DNA of 64,000 nt, from the NCBI RefSeq assembly GCF_014695715.1, contig NZ_JACJOT010000005.1:60425-124424 (forward strand), given 5' to 3'. The DNA is from Microcoleus sp. FACHB-68 (GTDB lineage: Bacteria > Cyanobacteriota > Cyanobacteriia > Cyanobacteriales > Oscillatoriaceae). The position numbers and the translations under genes were made by a program. How positions within the stretch are numbered: the stretch's first letter is position 1; each line of letters opens with the position of its first letter. Below the pieces are notes generated by a model, which did not search any database, was not told the origin of the DNA, and worked only from the letters and a program-made list of their open reading frames with translations. Below are positions 45,213 to 56,000 of the stretch, one piece after another.

Positions 45213-45585
45213 TCTAGTCAATTTTAATAAAATCAGAAACTGTAGAAGCGTGTCACAGGGATATTTGTGACATTTCTCAAAAGTTTCCGAGATGTGAACT
45301 CCCCGGACGTTGAACACTCAGCTTCAAAGTTATAATTTCTGCTGGGCAAAGAAGTGAGTCAAGTGAGTTGGTCTTTACCCAAATAATAATCCCATAAAAA
45401 GTAGGGAAATCCGAATCACTGCCGGTGGGGCAATCCCTGAAGCAAAATCAGGCGTCAGCCTACAAAATCGATCATAATCGGGACTGAGCGGTAAAGTTTA
45501 GCAGTCAGCCGGCAAAGCGCTATAGGCTGAAAGCAGAAAACTCAACTCAGTCCTCAGTCTTTAAGTAGTAACCAAAACAAGAGCT
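45213..45585. other. Upstream region of htpG
   Basis: 373 bases between tRNA-Val and htpG. An inverted repeat TGTCACA (45251-45257) / TGTGACA (45266-45272) follows the tRNA and may end its transcript, although no T-run follows. No CIRCE element (TTAGCACTC-N9-GAGTGCTAA) was seen. Confidence 0.45.
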
Positions 45586-47577
45586 ATGACAATGCTGGAA
45601 CAGGGCACTATCACTATTCATACCGAGAATATTTTTCCCATTATCAAGAAGTCCCTCTACTCTGACCATGAAATCTTCTTGCGGGAATTAGTTTCTAATG
45701 CCGTCGATGCGATCCAAAAACTGAAAATGGTTTCCCTTGCCGGCGAACTCAGCGGCGAGTTGGAGGAACCAAAAATTCAGATTACCCTCGACAAAGAAAA
45801 GAAAACCTTAGCCATCTCCGACAACGGCATCGGCATGACGGCTGATGAGGTGAAAAAATACATCAATCAAGTCGCCTTCTCTAGCGCTGAAGAATTTATT
45901 CAAAAGTACAAAGCCGGCGACGAACAGCCAATCATCGGTCACTTTGGCTTGGGTTTTTATTCCTCCTTCATGGTGGCTAAACACGTCGAGATTGATACCC
46001 TTTCCTACAAAGAAGGCGCTCAAGCGGTACACTGGTCTTGCGACGGTTCACCCACTTTTCAGTTAGAAGAATCTTCTCGCACTACTCGCGGCACCACCAT
46101 TACCCTTACACTTCAAGATGAAGAGGGAGAATACGCAGAATCTGCCCGCATTAAACAGCTAGTAAAAACCTACTGCGACTTCATGCCGGTGCCGATTGAA
46201 CTTGATGGCGAAACCATCAACCGGCAAAAAGCTTTGTGGCGGCAATCTCCTAGCAGTCTCACCAAAGAAGACTATTTAGAATTTTACCGCTACCTCTACC
46301 CATTCCAAGAAGAACCGTTGATTTGGGTGCATTTAAACACCGACTATCCCTTCCTCGTCAACGGCATTCTCTACTTCCCTAAACTCAAACCTGATGTAGA
46401 TGTTACCAAAGGACAAATTAAACTGTTCTGCAATCAGGTTTTTGTTAGCGAACACTGCGAAGAAATTATTCCTAAATTCCTGCTGCCCATGCGCGGGGTT
46501 ATTGACAGCCCAGATATTCCCCTGAATGTCTCCCGCAGCGCCTTGCAGATGGATCGAACCGTTCGCAAAATTGCCGATTTTATTGCCAAGAAAGTTGCGG
46601 ATCGTCTCAAAGAACTGTACCGCGATAGCAAAGAGGAATATATCCGTTGCTGGCAAGATATCGGCACCTTTGTCAAATTCGGCTGCTTGAACGATGATAA
46701 ATTCAAAAAACAAGTTGAAGATATCATTATCTTCCGTAGCACAGCCGAACTGAATGCCGGCACCGGCAGCGACACGCCGGCAGTGGAAGTGCAATCTGAG
46801 GAAGGCGACATTTGGCAGCAAGTGAACCCTTCATCTAACCCTGCCGGCGGCCCTTCTTATACCACGATTAAAGAATACCTGGAACGCAATAAAGAGCGCC
46901 ATGAAAACCGGGTATTTTATTGCACCGATGAAGTTAACCAAGCAACTTACGTGCAATTGCACAAGAACCAAGGTTTAGAAGTCCTATTTATGGACTCCTT
47001 CATCGATCCTCACTTCATCAGCTTCTTGGAACGAGAGTATCAAGATGTTAAATTCTCTCGTGTGGATTCCGAACTCGACGACAAGCTGATTGAGAAAGAC
47101 AAAGCATCTGAAATTGTCGATCCCACAACCAACAAAACCCGCAGCGAACAGATCAAAGATTTGTTCCAAACTGCTTTAAATAAGCCGAAACTGACGATTC
47201 GCACCGAGGCGCTGAAGTCAGACGATGCCAAAGGTACGCCGCCGGCAATGGTACTTTTGCCAGAATTTCTGCGCCGGTTGCGTGATATGAATGCCTTGAT
47301 GCAACAACAAGAGTTGTCGCAATTCCCAGAGGAACATATCTTGGTGATCAATACAGCTCACCCGATGATCCAAAACCTGGGCAATATCAGCCAAGGCAGC
47401 ATTATTCAAGGTGAAGGGCAATCTCCCTCTGGCGAATTGGCTAATATGATTTGCCATCATGTCTATGATTTGGCGCTGATGGCTCAGAAAGGCTTTGATG
47501 CTGAAGGGATGCAAAATTTCGTTGAGCGCTCTAACAAACTGTTAACGAGCCTCACAGAACGCGCTGCCGGTGTCTAA
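45586..47577 (+). CDS. htpG: Molecular chaperone HtpG (Hsp90)
   Basis: HtpG is the bacterial Hsp90, an ATP-dependent dimeric chaperone that in cyanobacteria helps tolerance to heat, high light and cold and stabilises phycobilisome linkers. The 663-residue protein has the GHKL ATP site: LRELVSNAVDAIQKLK, SDNGIGMTADEVKKYINQVA and IGHFGLGFYSSFMVA. The middle domain follows (EPLIWVHLNTDYPFLVNGI, GVIDSPDIPLNVSRSALQ) and then the C-terminal dimer domain, which lacks the eukaryotic MEEVD. The acidic charged linker is absent, as usual in bacteria. ATG 45586 is used; ATG 45592 (MLEQGTITIH) is another possible start. Confidence 0.96.
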   Translation: MTMLEQGTITIHTENIFPIIKKSLYSDHEIFLRELVSNAVDAIQKLKMVSLAGELSGELEEPKIQITLDKEKKTLAISDNGIGMTADEVKKYINQVAFSSAEEFIQKYKAGDEQPIIGHFGLGFYSSFMVAKHVEIDTLSYKEGAQAVHWSCDGSPTFQLEESSRTTRGTTITLTLQDEEGEYAESARIKQLVKTYCDFMPVPIELDGETINRQKALWRQSPSSLTKEDYLEFYRYLYPFQEEPLIWVHLNTDYPFLVNGILYFPKLKPDVDVTKGQIKLFCNQVFVSEHCEEIIPKFLLPMRGVIDSPDIPLNVSRSALQMDRTVRKIADFIAKKVADRLKELYRDSKEEYIRCWQDIGTFVKFGCLNDDKFKKQVEDIIIFRSTAELNAGTGSDTPAVEVQSEEGDIWQQVNPSSNPAGGPSYTTIKEYLERNKERHENRVFYCTDEVNQATYVQLHKNQGLEVLFMDSFIDPHFISFLEREYQDVKFSRVDSELDDKLIEKDKASEIVDPTTNKTRSEQIKDLFQTALNKPKLTIRTEALKSDDAKGTPPAMVLLPEFLRRLRDMNALMQQQELSQFPEEHILVINTAHPMIQNLGNISQGSIIQGEGQSPSGELANMICHHVYDLALMAQKGFDAEGMQNFVERSNKLLTSLTERAAGV

Positions 47578-47645
47578 GAGGGGCATGGGGGATAGGGCAT
47601 AGGGCATGGGGGATAGGGCATAGGGCATAGGGCATGGGGCATTTC
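47578..47645. repeat. Degenerate heptamer repeat GGGCATA/GGGCATG/GGGGATA
   Basis: About nine overlapping 7-base units of the form GGGCATA, GGGCATG and GGGGATA fill the spacer right after the htpG stop. A pyrimidine tract CTCCCCCTCTCCCCCTCTTC and the pair CAGCACTCAGCACTC follow. This is the cyanobacterial short-tandem-repeat type. Confidence 0.8.
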
Positions 47646-47747
47646 TCCCCCTCTCCCCCTCTTCCCCTCAGCACTCAGCACTCCTAACTAAAAAGAGTGG
47701 GTTACAATGGGAGATTGCACACATAAGAAGGATGATTAGGAGTTGCA

Positions 47748-47984
47748 ATGGCACGCAAATGTCAACTGACCGGCAAACAGGCAAATAATGGTTTTGCAGT
47801 TTCTCACTCCCACCGGCGCACCCACAAACTGCAAGAAGTCAATTTACAGTGGAAGCGAATTTGGTGGCCCCAAGCTAACCGCTGGGTGAAATTGCGGCTT
47901 TCCACTAAAGCGATTAAAACTTTAGAACACAAAGGTTTACAGGCTTTTGCGAAAGAAGCCGGTTTGGATCTGCGGAAGTTTTAA
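47748..47984 (+). CDS. rpmB: 50S ribosomal protein L28
   Basis: A 78-residue basic ribosomal protein with [40 protein letters not shown] and the C-terminal [19 protein letters not shown]. It is the cyanobacterial L28 length and pattern. A TTAGGAGTTGCA ribosome-binding site precedes the ATG, and a TACAAT -10-like box lies 40 bases upstream (47703-47708). Confidence 0.97.
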   Translation: MARKCQLTGKQANNGFAVSHSHRRTHKLQEVNLQWKRIWWPQANRWVKLRLSTKAIKTLEHKGLQAFAKEAGLDLRKF

Positions 47985-48106
47985 GGCACAAAGGATGGAG
48001 GACTGGGAACGAGGCATTGAGAAGTTTTTTCTCCCCTCTCCCACTCTCCCCCTCACTTACTCACCTACTCTTCCACTCTCCACTTAAGCACTTTCCTACT
48101 AATCCA

Positions 48107-48137
48107 ACTCAGGACTCAGGACTCAGGACTCAGGACT
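48107..48137. repeat. Tandem heptamer (ACTCAGG)4
   Basis: Four exact copies of ACTCAGG in a row (with a partial fifth) lie just before the 3' end of the long hybrid kinase gene. It belongs to the same short-tandem-repeat class as 47578-47645 but has a different unit. Confidence 0.85.
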
Positions 48138-48143
48138 CCCTCT

Positions 48144-51100
48144 TCACCCTTCATCCTTCATTTTTTCAATTTCCAAGGCGGCTTTCACTCGCTCATACTC
48201 CGCCTCAACTTGCAACACTAGCGCCGGCGCTTCGGCAGTGGTGTTGGCACGTCCGATTGATTCCAGTTGGTTGCAAAGTTCAAAAAGAGTCAGCGCACCT
48301 ACCGTCCCGCTGGTTGATTTTAAAGAGTGAGCTGCTGTTCTCAATGCCGGCGCATCGTCTGCGCTGATTGCCCCGCTGATAGATTGCAGCAATGCAGGGA
48401 CATTTTCCAGGTAAAGATCAATCACCTCAACTAAGGCATCGATGTCCCGTAGTGATTGCAACATTTTGGCATCAAGGACTGGCGGCATTTGGGATTCATC
48501 AATGCTGTCGTCTTCTATCTTTTGACCAAACACTTCGTCATCCCCCTCTCCAACAACCGAAGCAGTCTCTGCGGGTTTGGAATAAGGCTGGCACTTGCCT
48601 AAAGCTTGAACCAGTTCATCTACCCGGATTGGCTTGCTGATGTAGTCATCCATGCCGGCCATAATGCACGCTTCTCGATCTCCCTGCATGGCATTGGCTG
48701 TCATTGCAATAATCCGAGGACGCTTACCATCAGGCCATTCCAGACGAATATGGCGGGCGGCGGCCATCCCATCCATTTCAGGCATCTGGACATCCATTAA
48801 GACCACATCATAGGGCTGCCGGTGCAGAGCGTCAAGCACTTCTAACCCGTTGCCGGCCATATCTGCCCGATACCCCATCCGCTGTAAAGTGAGCAAAGCC
48901 ACCTTTTGATTAACCGGATTGTCCTCAGCTAAAAGAATCCGCAAAGGCCGCAATTCTCCGAGATCGGGCGAGATCGCACCCATTTGCCAGGGTCGAGAAG
49001 ATTCGAGACGCTGCCCGCCAAAAATGCCTATTAGAACATTGTATAAGTGAGATTGTTTGATTGGCTTGCTCAAAATGGCTGCGAACTCAACACCGGCAGT
49101 GGGAAAATCGATTTCTTGCCGGCCTAAAGAAGTCAGCATCACCAACGGCAAGGCATCGTTACCCGCTATGCGACGGATTTGTTTAGCCAAAGTCAAACCA
49201 TCCATTTCTGGCATTTGCATATCCAGAATTACCAAATCAAACGACTCTTCTTGTTTGAGCCGGTTTAAAGCAATCGCACCCGATTCAGCAACTTCTGTCA
49301 GCATTCCCCATGACTGCGCCTGTAGGGTCAAAATCTGCCGATTCGTCGAGTTATCATCCACAATCAGCAGCCGCTTGCCAAGCAGTTGGGGTTGAAAGTC
49401 GGCAAGATTAATTACTGAAGAAGTTTCAACGGCAGTAGCCTTCACCGTGAAATAAAACGTAGAACCTTTGGAATTTAAACGATCCAGTTGTTGCTTAATT
49501 CCAAATATTTCTGAATCGCCATCGCGATCCCTCAATTCAAATTCATCAGGGGGATTGCCGCCCAAAACGCCGCGACTTTCCACCCACATTTGACCCCCCA
49601 TCATTTCGCTCAAGCGCTGGCTGATCACCAAACCTAGTCCCGTGCCGCCATAGTGGCGAGTGGTGGAGGAATCTATCTGGGTGAACGATTGAAACAGGCG
49701 TTCCATCCGGTCACCGGGAATACCAATGCCAGTATCTTTAACGGCAAATATAATTGAATAGTGAGAATTTTCTTCTTTCTTTAATTTTAATTCTTCATGC
49801 TCTATTTTTTGAGCGATTACTAATATCACCACCTCGCCTTTGTTAGTGAATTTAACAGCATTGCTCAGCAAATTGACCAAGATTTGCCGCAGCCTGGTAA
49901 CATCGCCCATGATCGCGAGCGGGGTGTCTGGAGAAATTAAATAAGCCATTTCCAGATGTTTTTCCGCAGCTTTGGAAGCGAGCAGATCGATGGATTCTTC
50001 GATACAAGAGCGCAGGTTGAAGGGTTGCTGTTCGAGTTCCATCTTTCCGGACTCAATTTTAGAAAAGTCCAGAATGTCGTTAATGATGGTGAGCAGGGCG
50101 TCGCCACTGCTGCGGATGGTTTCCACAAAGTCTCGCTGTTCGGGCATCAGGGGCGTGTCGAGCAGCAAGCCGGTCATGCCGATCACCGCGTTCATGGGGG
50201 TTCGGATTTCATGGCTCATGGTGGCGAGAAATTCGCTTTTTGCGCGGGTGGCGGCAAGTGCTTGATCACGCGCTCTGGCCAAGTCTTCGGCATCTTTTTG
50301 ACGCTCAAGTTCGCGCCCAATCCACTGAGCCATAAGCTTTAAAAGCTCTTTGTCTACGGCTCTGAAGGGTCTGTGGAGCGGCTTAGAATTCCAGAAGCTG
50401 AGGGTGCCGTAAACTTTGCCGGCCACAATGACGGGGGTGCCAAGATAGGCTTCTTGAGCGAATAAGTTATTAGAGGGAGGCCGGTGCCACCGGGAAACCA
50501 TCATGGATTCAAAGTAAAGCGGTTCTTTGTGCCCGATGGTTTCTAGGCAGTAAGTCTGGTGCAAATCGAAGACATCGCCTTTTTTGAGAAAATGGTTGGG
50601 CGAGTGGCCGGCTATGATTTCATAGCGGTCATCTTCGATGAAAGCCAAAGCGCCGCATTCCATGCCAAATCGGTGGCATCCCATCGCTAAAAGTCCTTGG
50701 AGGCGTTTTTCAAAGGTGAGTTTCCGGGCGGAAGTAACCTTATACAAAGCGCGAATAGACGCCTCACTTTCTCGCAATTCTTGTTCTGTTTGCTTGCGCT
50801 CTGTGATGTCGCGGGACATTGAGATAATTTCTTGTACGGTTCCGGTTTCCAGGTCGCGGATGGTGCGACTGGTGGTTTCAAACCAGACATAATCACCGTC
50901 TTTGCGACGAATGCGGTAGCTGATTGTGTAAGTAACCGGCTGATGCCGTAAAGCACTATAAGATTTATTAATTGATTTTAAATCTTGAGGATGGAAGAAG
51001 TCATAAGCGGGCCGGCCAATTAGTTCTTCGGGTTCATAACCGAGTAGGGCGCGACAAGCCGGCGATGCGTAGAGAAACACTCCGTCGGGGCTGTGTCTGG

Positions 51101-52250
51101 CAATAATGTCAGTGGAGTTTTCCGCCATCAGGCGATAGCGTTCTTCGGTGGTGTGGCGCTCATGCTGGAAACCTTCGATGGCTTCGAGCATTCCGTTGAT
51201 TTTGTCAGCCAGACTGGACAGTTCATCATTGCCGGTTGTTAAGACTCGTAACGAAAGATCGCCGCGCTGGCCGATGTTGCTGACACTGCTGCTGAGAGAT
51301 GCCAAGCGAGAAAGTACCAATTTTTCCACCAGCAACAGGGTAACAGCGCTAAATGCAAGCCCGACGCCTAAAAGGGAGAGAGTAAAATAGCGGACGTTAA
51401 CTTTACCCTGCCGATAGACGGTTCGGGGTAAATCGACTTGCAACAGCAGTGCCGGCTTGTTATAGATATCTTTGAGCAGCGTGTAGCCGGCGATGCGATC
51501 TTCACTCAATGGTTCTACGATTGCCGGTTTATCCTGTAACAAAGGGGCAATTGCACTCTGTAGTTGAGGCTGTGTGGTGCCCTGTTGGTTGGCCCTAACT
51601 TTTTGAACTTCGTACAAACCGAGAGAAAGCTGGGTGAGCTTAGCTAACTGCGTTAGTTCGGCGGCATTGAGGTAGCGTCCCATAATCAGAGTGCCACGAA
51701 CCGGCCCTTTACGTTCACTGGTCAAAATCGGCTGTGAGGCAATCAATAATGGGCCTTCCGACAGCAGAATGATTCCAGATACCCAGGTTTCAGAATTCGC
51801 GTGTTTCAGCAAGGGACTGTTAGGAGACAGGTGTTTCTGCAAACTTTGGGAAATGGTAGTTTTTGTCTGCCGGTTCAGATCGAAGCCTTTGCTAAAAACA
51901 ATGCGACCGGCACTGTCACTCAACACCACCACATTTAGTCTTAATTGCTTAAACGTGTCATCCCCAAAATTGGACTTGAGATAGTTCTCTGTAAAGGCTG
52001 ATTTTAATTTCTGACCTCGGATAAAAGCGTAGGTGTCATCCCATGCCGCTTGATCTTGAACGATTGTGTTCAATTTAGATATCTCGTCACCCAGCGTATT
52101 AACGGCGCGGGCTAGATCTTTGCGGACGCCTTGTTCTTCCAGTCTTTGGAAGTCACGCAGCAAAATCGTTGAAGCTGTGGCGTACAGAACGGCATTCAAA
52201 GTGATCAGCGCTGCGCCAACAATCAGCAAAGTCTTCTTACGAAGTTTCAT
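48144..52250 (-). CDS. Membrane hybrid histidine kinase: CHASE4-HAMP-PAS-GAF-HisKA-HATPase-REC-REC-HPt
   Basis: A 1368-residue kinase. One membrane helix (LLIVGAALITLNAVLYATA) precedes an extracytoplasmic CHASE4-like sensor (residues 65-270), and a second helix (YFTLSLLGVGLAFSAVTLLLV) leads to a HAMP domain. A PAS domain (MAENSTDIIARHSPDGVFLYA) and a GAF domain follow. The H-box is LATMSHEIRTPMNAVIGMTG and the ATP domain has LVNLLSNAVKFTNKGE and YGGTGLGLVISQRL. Two receivers come next (LLIVDDNSTNRQILT with ILDMQMPEMDG; ILLAEDNPVNQKVA with LMDVQMPEMDG), then an HPt domain with phosphorylatable His in AAHSLKSTSGTVGA. It contains its own phosphorelay, so an external response regulator is likely the final output. 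None is adjacent. Confidence 0.93.
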   Translation of the reverse strand: MKLRKKTLLIVGAALITLNAVLYATASTILLRDFQRLEEQGVRKDLARAVNTLGDEISKLNTIVQDQAAWDDTYAFIRGQKLKSAFTENYLKSNFGDDTFKQLRLNVVVLSDSAGRIVFSKGFDLNRQTKTTISQSLQKHLSPNSPLLKHANSETWVSGIILLSEGPLLIASQPILTSERKGPVRGTLIMGRYLNAAELTQLAKLTQLSLGLYEVQKVRANQQGTTQPQLQSAIAPLLQDKPAIVEPLSEDRIAGYTLLKDIYNKPALLLQVDLPRTVYRQGKVNVRYFTLSLLGVGLAFSAVTLLLVEKLVLSRLASLSSSVSNIGQRGDLSLRVLTTGNDELSSLADKINGMLEAIEGFQHERHTTEERYRLMAENSTDIIARHSPDGVFLYASPACRALLGYEPEELIGRPAYDFFHPQDLKSINKSYSALRHQPVTYTISYRIRRKDGDYVWFETTSRTIRDLETGTVQEIISMSRDITERKQTEQELRESEASIRALYKVTSARKLTFEKRLQGLLAMGCHRFGMECGALAFIEDDRYEIIAGHSPNHFLKKGDVFDLHQTYCLETIGHKEPLYFESMMVSRWHRPPSNNLFAQEAYLGTPVIVAGKVYGTLSFWNSKPLHRPFRAVDKELLKLMAQWIGRELERQKDAEDLARARDQALAATRAKSEFLATMSHEIRTPMNAVIGMTGLLLDTPLMPEQRDFVETIRSSGDALLTIINDILDFSKIESGKMELEQQPFNLRSCIEESIDLLASKAAEKHLEMAYLISPDTPLAIMGDVTRLRQILVNLLSNAVKFTNKGEVVILVIAQKIEHEELKLKKEENSHYSIIFAVKDTGIGIPGDRMERLFQSFTQIDSSTTRHYGGTGLGLVISQRLSEMMGGQMWVESRGVLGGNPPDEFELRDRDGDSEIFGIKQQLDRLNSKGSTFYFTVKATAVETSSVINLADFQPQLLGKRLLIVDDNSTNRQILTLQAQSWGMLTEVAESGAIALNRLKQEESFDLVILDMQMPEMDGLTLAKQIRRIAGNDALPLVMLTSLGRQEIDFPTAGVEFAAILSKPIKQSHLYNVLIGIFGGQRLESSRPWQMGAISPDLGELRPLRILLAEDNPVNQKVALLTLQRMGYRADMAGNGLEVLDALHRQPYDVVLMDVQMPEMDGMAAARHIRLEWPDGKRPRIIAMTANAMQGDREACIMAGMDDYISKPIRVDELVQALGKCQPYSKPAETASVVGEGDDEVFGQKIEDDSIDESQMPPVLDAKMLQSLRDIDALVEVIDLYLENVPALLQSISGAISADDAPALRTAAHSLKSTSGTVGALTLFELCNQLESIGRANTTAEAPALVLQVEAEYERVKAALEIEKMKDEG

Positions 52251-53061
52251 GCACTTGCTCCTTCAGCGTGCGCTTTTGAACCGGGCAAGATCGTTCCTCG
52301 ATGCCGGTTGCGTCGGGGAATGTGACGCGCCCCGAACGGCATAAAATCAGCAATTACCGCTTTCACCCCTGAATTCGATTGAGGGGGGGATGGGGAGAGG
52401 GGAGGAGGGAGAGAAAAATCTTTGACTTTTTGAAGTCGTTGTGTAACTTTTGAAAATTTTATGGGTTCGTTCCAATCCGAATCTAGCAAATTAGGCATAT
52501 TGTCTGATGGGTGCGGTAGACGGGCGATTGCTTTGCTGGGCGACATATTAAGGATTCCCAATTTAAGGTCGCTATCAAAGATCGGTTACACTAAAACCTT
52601 CACTTTCTGGATGTGGTGATGCCAAATGCCTGGATCACAACGGTTGCCGGCAATGCCCATAGGCGGAACCTTGGGGATCTCCACCTTTCCCTTGCCGACG
52701 CTTGAGTGCGATCTGAGCGGTTATTACAACACGCTATCCCTCTGTAAATGCACCTGCTGCGTGTTGTTACTATTATTCCCATGAGTTGCCGGCTATTTCC
52801 ATGTGCCGGCGGCTGCTTCTCACAATCTTTAATAATAGATCGCCGACCTAGGAGAAGACACGATTCTTTACAAGCATTTAACTTGTCTAAAAGCGCAATC
52901 TCTCATTTATTGCTACAGCTTTGATCACCGAGGGTTTTAAGCTGATTAATTCTATTTTATTCAATTAAGTTCCCTTGCCGGTTCAAGTTACCTTCTTAGT
53001 CAAGGGATTAGTGTTAGCGTAGCCTGCCGTTTGGCATCGCCTAGCCTGACATTAATATTTG
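52251..53061. other. 811-base intergenic region upstream of the hybrid kinase
   Basis: This is the longest gap in the window. It has a purine block GAGGGGGGGATGGGGAGAGG near 52380. A G+C-rich stretch (52615-52760) contains TGCCGGCAATGCCCATAGGC and several possible short stems. A 21-mer repeat GCGTAGCCTGCCGTTTGGCA lies at 53017-53037. A minus frame of 104 codons (52247-52561) overlaps the kinase start by four bases (ATGA) but has low-complexity Pro/Ser and Arg content, so it is not called. An untranslated leader or small RNA is possible and not shown. Confidence 0.4.
53017..53037. repeat. Dispersed 21-mer GCGNAGCNTGCCGTTNGGCAT, copy 2
   Basis: The sequence at 53017-53037 matches the inverse of 44315-44335 at 18 of 21 positions. 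Both copies are intergenic. The word is like the dispersed GCGTAGC...GGCATCGC elements that recur between genes of filamentous cyanobacteria. Confidence 0.55.
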
Positions 53062-56000
53062 TCAACTCAGCCGTTCTTGAACCACCTGTTTGTAAAAGGC
53101 TTCTAATGCTTCCACGCAGACTTTATCATCAAAAAGATTGTCGTGCCGGATTCTAATTTTTTCGGCGATTTCCTGCCGCCAATCTGGATCTAATCCTAAT
53201 CTGACTGCAATTTCTATATATTCGGCTTCAGTTTGAGCAATTGTATCTGTCACGCCGAGCATTTTGAGGAAGCTATCTGCATGACGTCCGCGCATAAATT
53301 CTCCTGGACAAGTTACAATCGGAAGATTGCAAGCAATTGCTTCTAGCGAAGTATTTCCACCTGACCAGGTAAAAGTATCTAAGAAAACATCAGAAAGTAA
53401 ATTAATTGTTAGATAATCAGAGCGAGTGGGAATTTTGCGGAATACACAGTAATCTTCATATTTTAGTCCAACTGCTGAAAATGCTCGCTGTAATCGTTCC
53501 TGAAGCACAACTCCCCGCAGAAATAAAAACTGAGCATGAGGAACACGAAGGGCAATTTCTGCAAGAATGTGATCGTATTGCGGCAGATATTTAAATGGAG
53601 CTTGACAGCACAAATAAATAATACTTTCTTCTGGCAACTCAAAATCAGCGCGAGTCTTGGTTAGCGGTGGAATATCTTGGGGTTTTGGGTAGGCTACTCC
53701 AATATTTGGCAGCAGGATTAAATTCTCAGAGTAATGTTCTTGCGCGTTTTCGGGTTCCATTAACACGCTAGATAAAAAGTAATCAATGGTTGACAAGCCG
53801 GTGGTTACTGGATGTCCCCAAGCTGTACACTGCACCGGCGCAAGACGCAAACTTGCGATTTGCATGGTTGGGGGATTCATGCCAATTTCCGGGAATATGA
53901 GAATGTGGAGATTGTCTGAAGTTACTTGCTGACAAACTGCTTCCAGGTTGCCTGGAATATGATGAAACAAATCGCTGTATTCCTGAAACTTTTGGGTGAT
54001 AGGATCGGGTTCATTTCCGATATAATAAGAGTAAATTTCAAAACTATTTCGGTCGTGTTGGCGCAGCCAGCCAATTAACCAAAGCGTTCCGCTATAAGAA
54101 TGTAGGTAAGCAGAAAGGTAGCCAATCCGAATTTTTTGCTGGGGGGGAATGGGTGGCATTGAAATAGGCTGCACCCAATTTGGATAATTAGCCTCCATAA
54201 TTTTATGGAGTAAATTTCCATACCGGCATTGGGATTCTCGAACGTTATGCGCTTGATATGCTAAGTAAAAGTTTGTAACATTTCCTGTGCCGGCTAAAGC
54301 TTTTTGTCTGTTTTCTGGAGTGTCTAAAACTGTCTCTTGAATTAAAGCATCGAGTCCTTTGACAAATCGCTGCCGATAGATATCTATTTCACCCGGAGTA
54401 TTATAAATAATCGGCACAATTAGATGACTGAGAATTTTAAAGGTATAATCCTCCGGTAGCAGACGCGACGCTCTTTCCGCACAGGCAACAGCTTCTAAAT
54501 TGCGTCTATTTCGCAGTAATGTTAGAATTAATGGGAAGTGCAGCCGGCCTTCCGTTGGGTAAAGACGAATTCCTTCTTCAACTATTTGAATAAAATCTTC
54601 GTTTAGCTCAAGTCTAGTATAACAATCACTTAAGGTTAAGTAAAGATCAATGGTTCCTGGCTGAAGTTCTAAATATTTTTGATATCGATCAATTGCCTCT
54701 TGATATCTGCCGACTTGATAAAATTTACTTGCCCAAAATAATAAATAATCGGCTGGATTTATTTTTGCTTCGAGAGCAAGGTTTAAATTATTGACAATAT
54801 CGGGATTATTAGGATTTAATTTTAAGGCAATTTGATAAGCTTCTATCGCCAGATCAACTTGAGTTTGTTCTATCAGTAAATTTCCCAAATTAAGGTAACT
54901 GCCGAAGTGATTAGGATTGATAGAGATCGCTTGCCGGTAAGCTGCCTCCGCCGGCTCATTTTCTCCGAGTTGATTCAAAAGCTGGCCCAAATTGTTGTAA
55001 GCTTCAAAATTGGCCGGTTCAAGCTCAATTAATTGTCGATAGGCTAAGATAGCTTGAGTTAGGCTATTATTTTTCTCAAATGCGAAAGCAAGATAATTAT
55101 ACAAACTCGCGTTTTCAGGATCGAGTTCTAAAGATTTAAGCAGTGCTTCTATTGATTGTGCATACCTTTGTGTTTGCACATAAAGAATTCCTAAGTTTAG
55201 CCAAGCTTCGGCATCCTGGTTTTGATAAAGTAAATATTCTTGATATTTTTGTTCGGCTTCTGCAAATTGCCCTTGATTCTGCAATGACAAAGCTTCTGCA
55301 AAAAGGTTATTGAACTGGTTCACCGGCTGCTCAACTAGCTGGAGATTAGCAATCGCTTGGATCGTTGCTTCTTGACGCAATTCGTTAAACCGTTCCCAAG
55401 ATAAATTCTCTTTCCTTTCGCTATCCCAACTTAAAATAACAATTCCTTTACCAAAAGCTTTGCTTGGTAATTCTAATAAAATTTCGCATTCCCCATGCGT
55501 CGCAACAAAGTCCAAAATTGCTTGCCGACTTGTGCTGAAAAGAGTATTATTAATAATCAGTAAAGCTTGAGTTGCTAAAAAAGGCTTTACAAGAAGTAAA
55601 GCTAAAAGCTGCGAGCGATAATCAGGCTGACTGTTATCAAATAATAAACCAATTTTATCTTCAGTTTCTAAATCCCGTAAGTAAAAGAAAAATTCTTCAA
55701 AAGTTTGGTTGCATAAAAATACTTGTTCCTGAATGTTGAATTCTTGAAGCGTTGCTAGTAAAGTTGCTGCTATTTCTTCTCCCAGCTCAAAATCAGAGAA
55801 GTGATTAACTGCATAAGCCATACAATCTGGATGATCGCTCAGTGCGGCAATTAAAGTTGCGCCGCGTTGAGTTCCAATCTCACAGTAAATTTCACCGGCA
55901 TCTAAACAAGAGACAGCAAAATTCAACAAAGGCATAAGATTTTCCTCTGTCACATCCGGGACTCGCTCAAGTAAATGCTTAAACCGTTGTGACTTTGGTT

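Noticed and set aside
52247..52561. 104-codon minus ORF overlapping the hybrid kinase start by four bases (ATGA)
   Set aside because: The overlap suggests coupling, but the product is Pro/Ser and Arg rich with no recognisable fold and crosses a purine block typical of spacer DNA.
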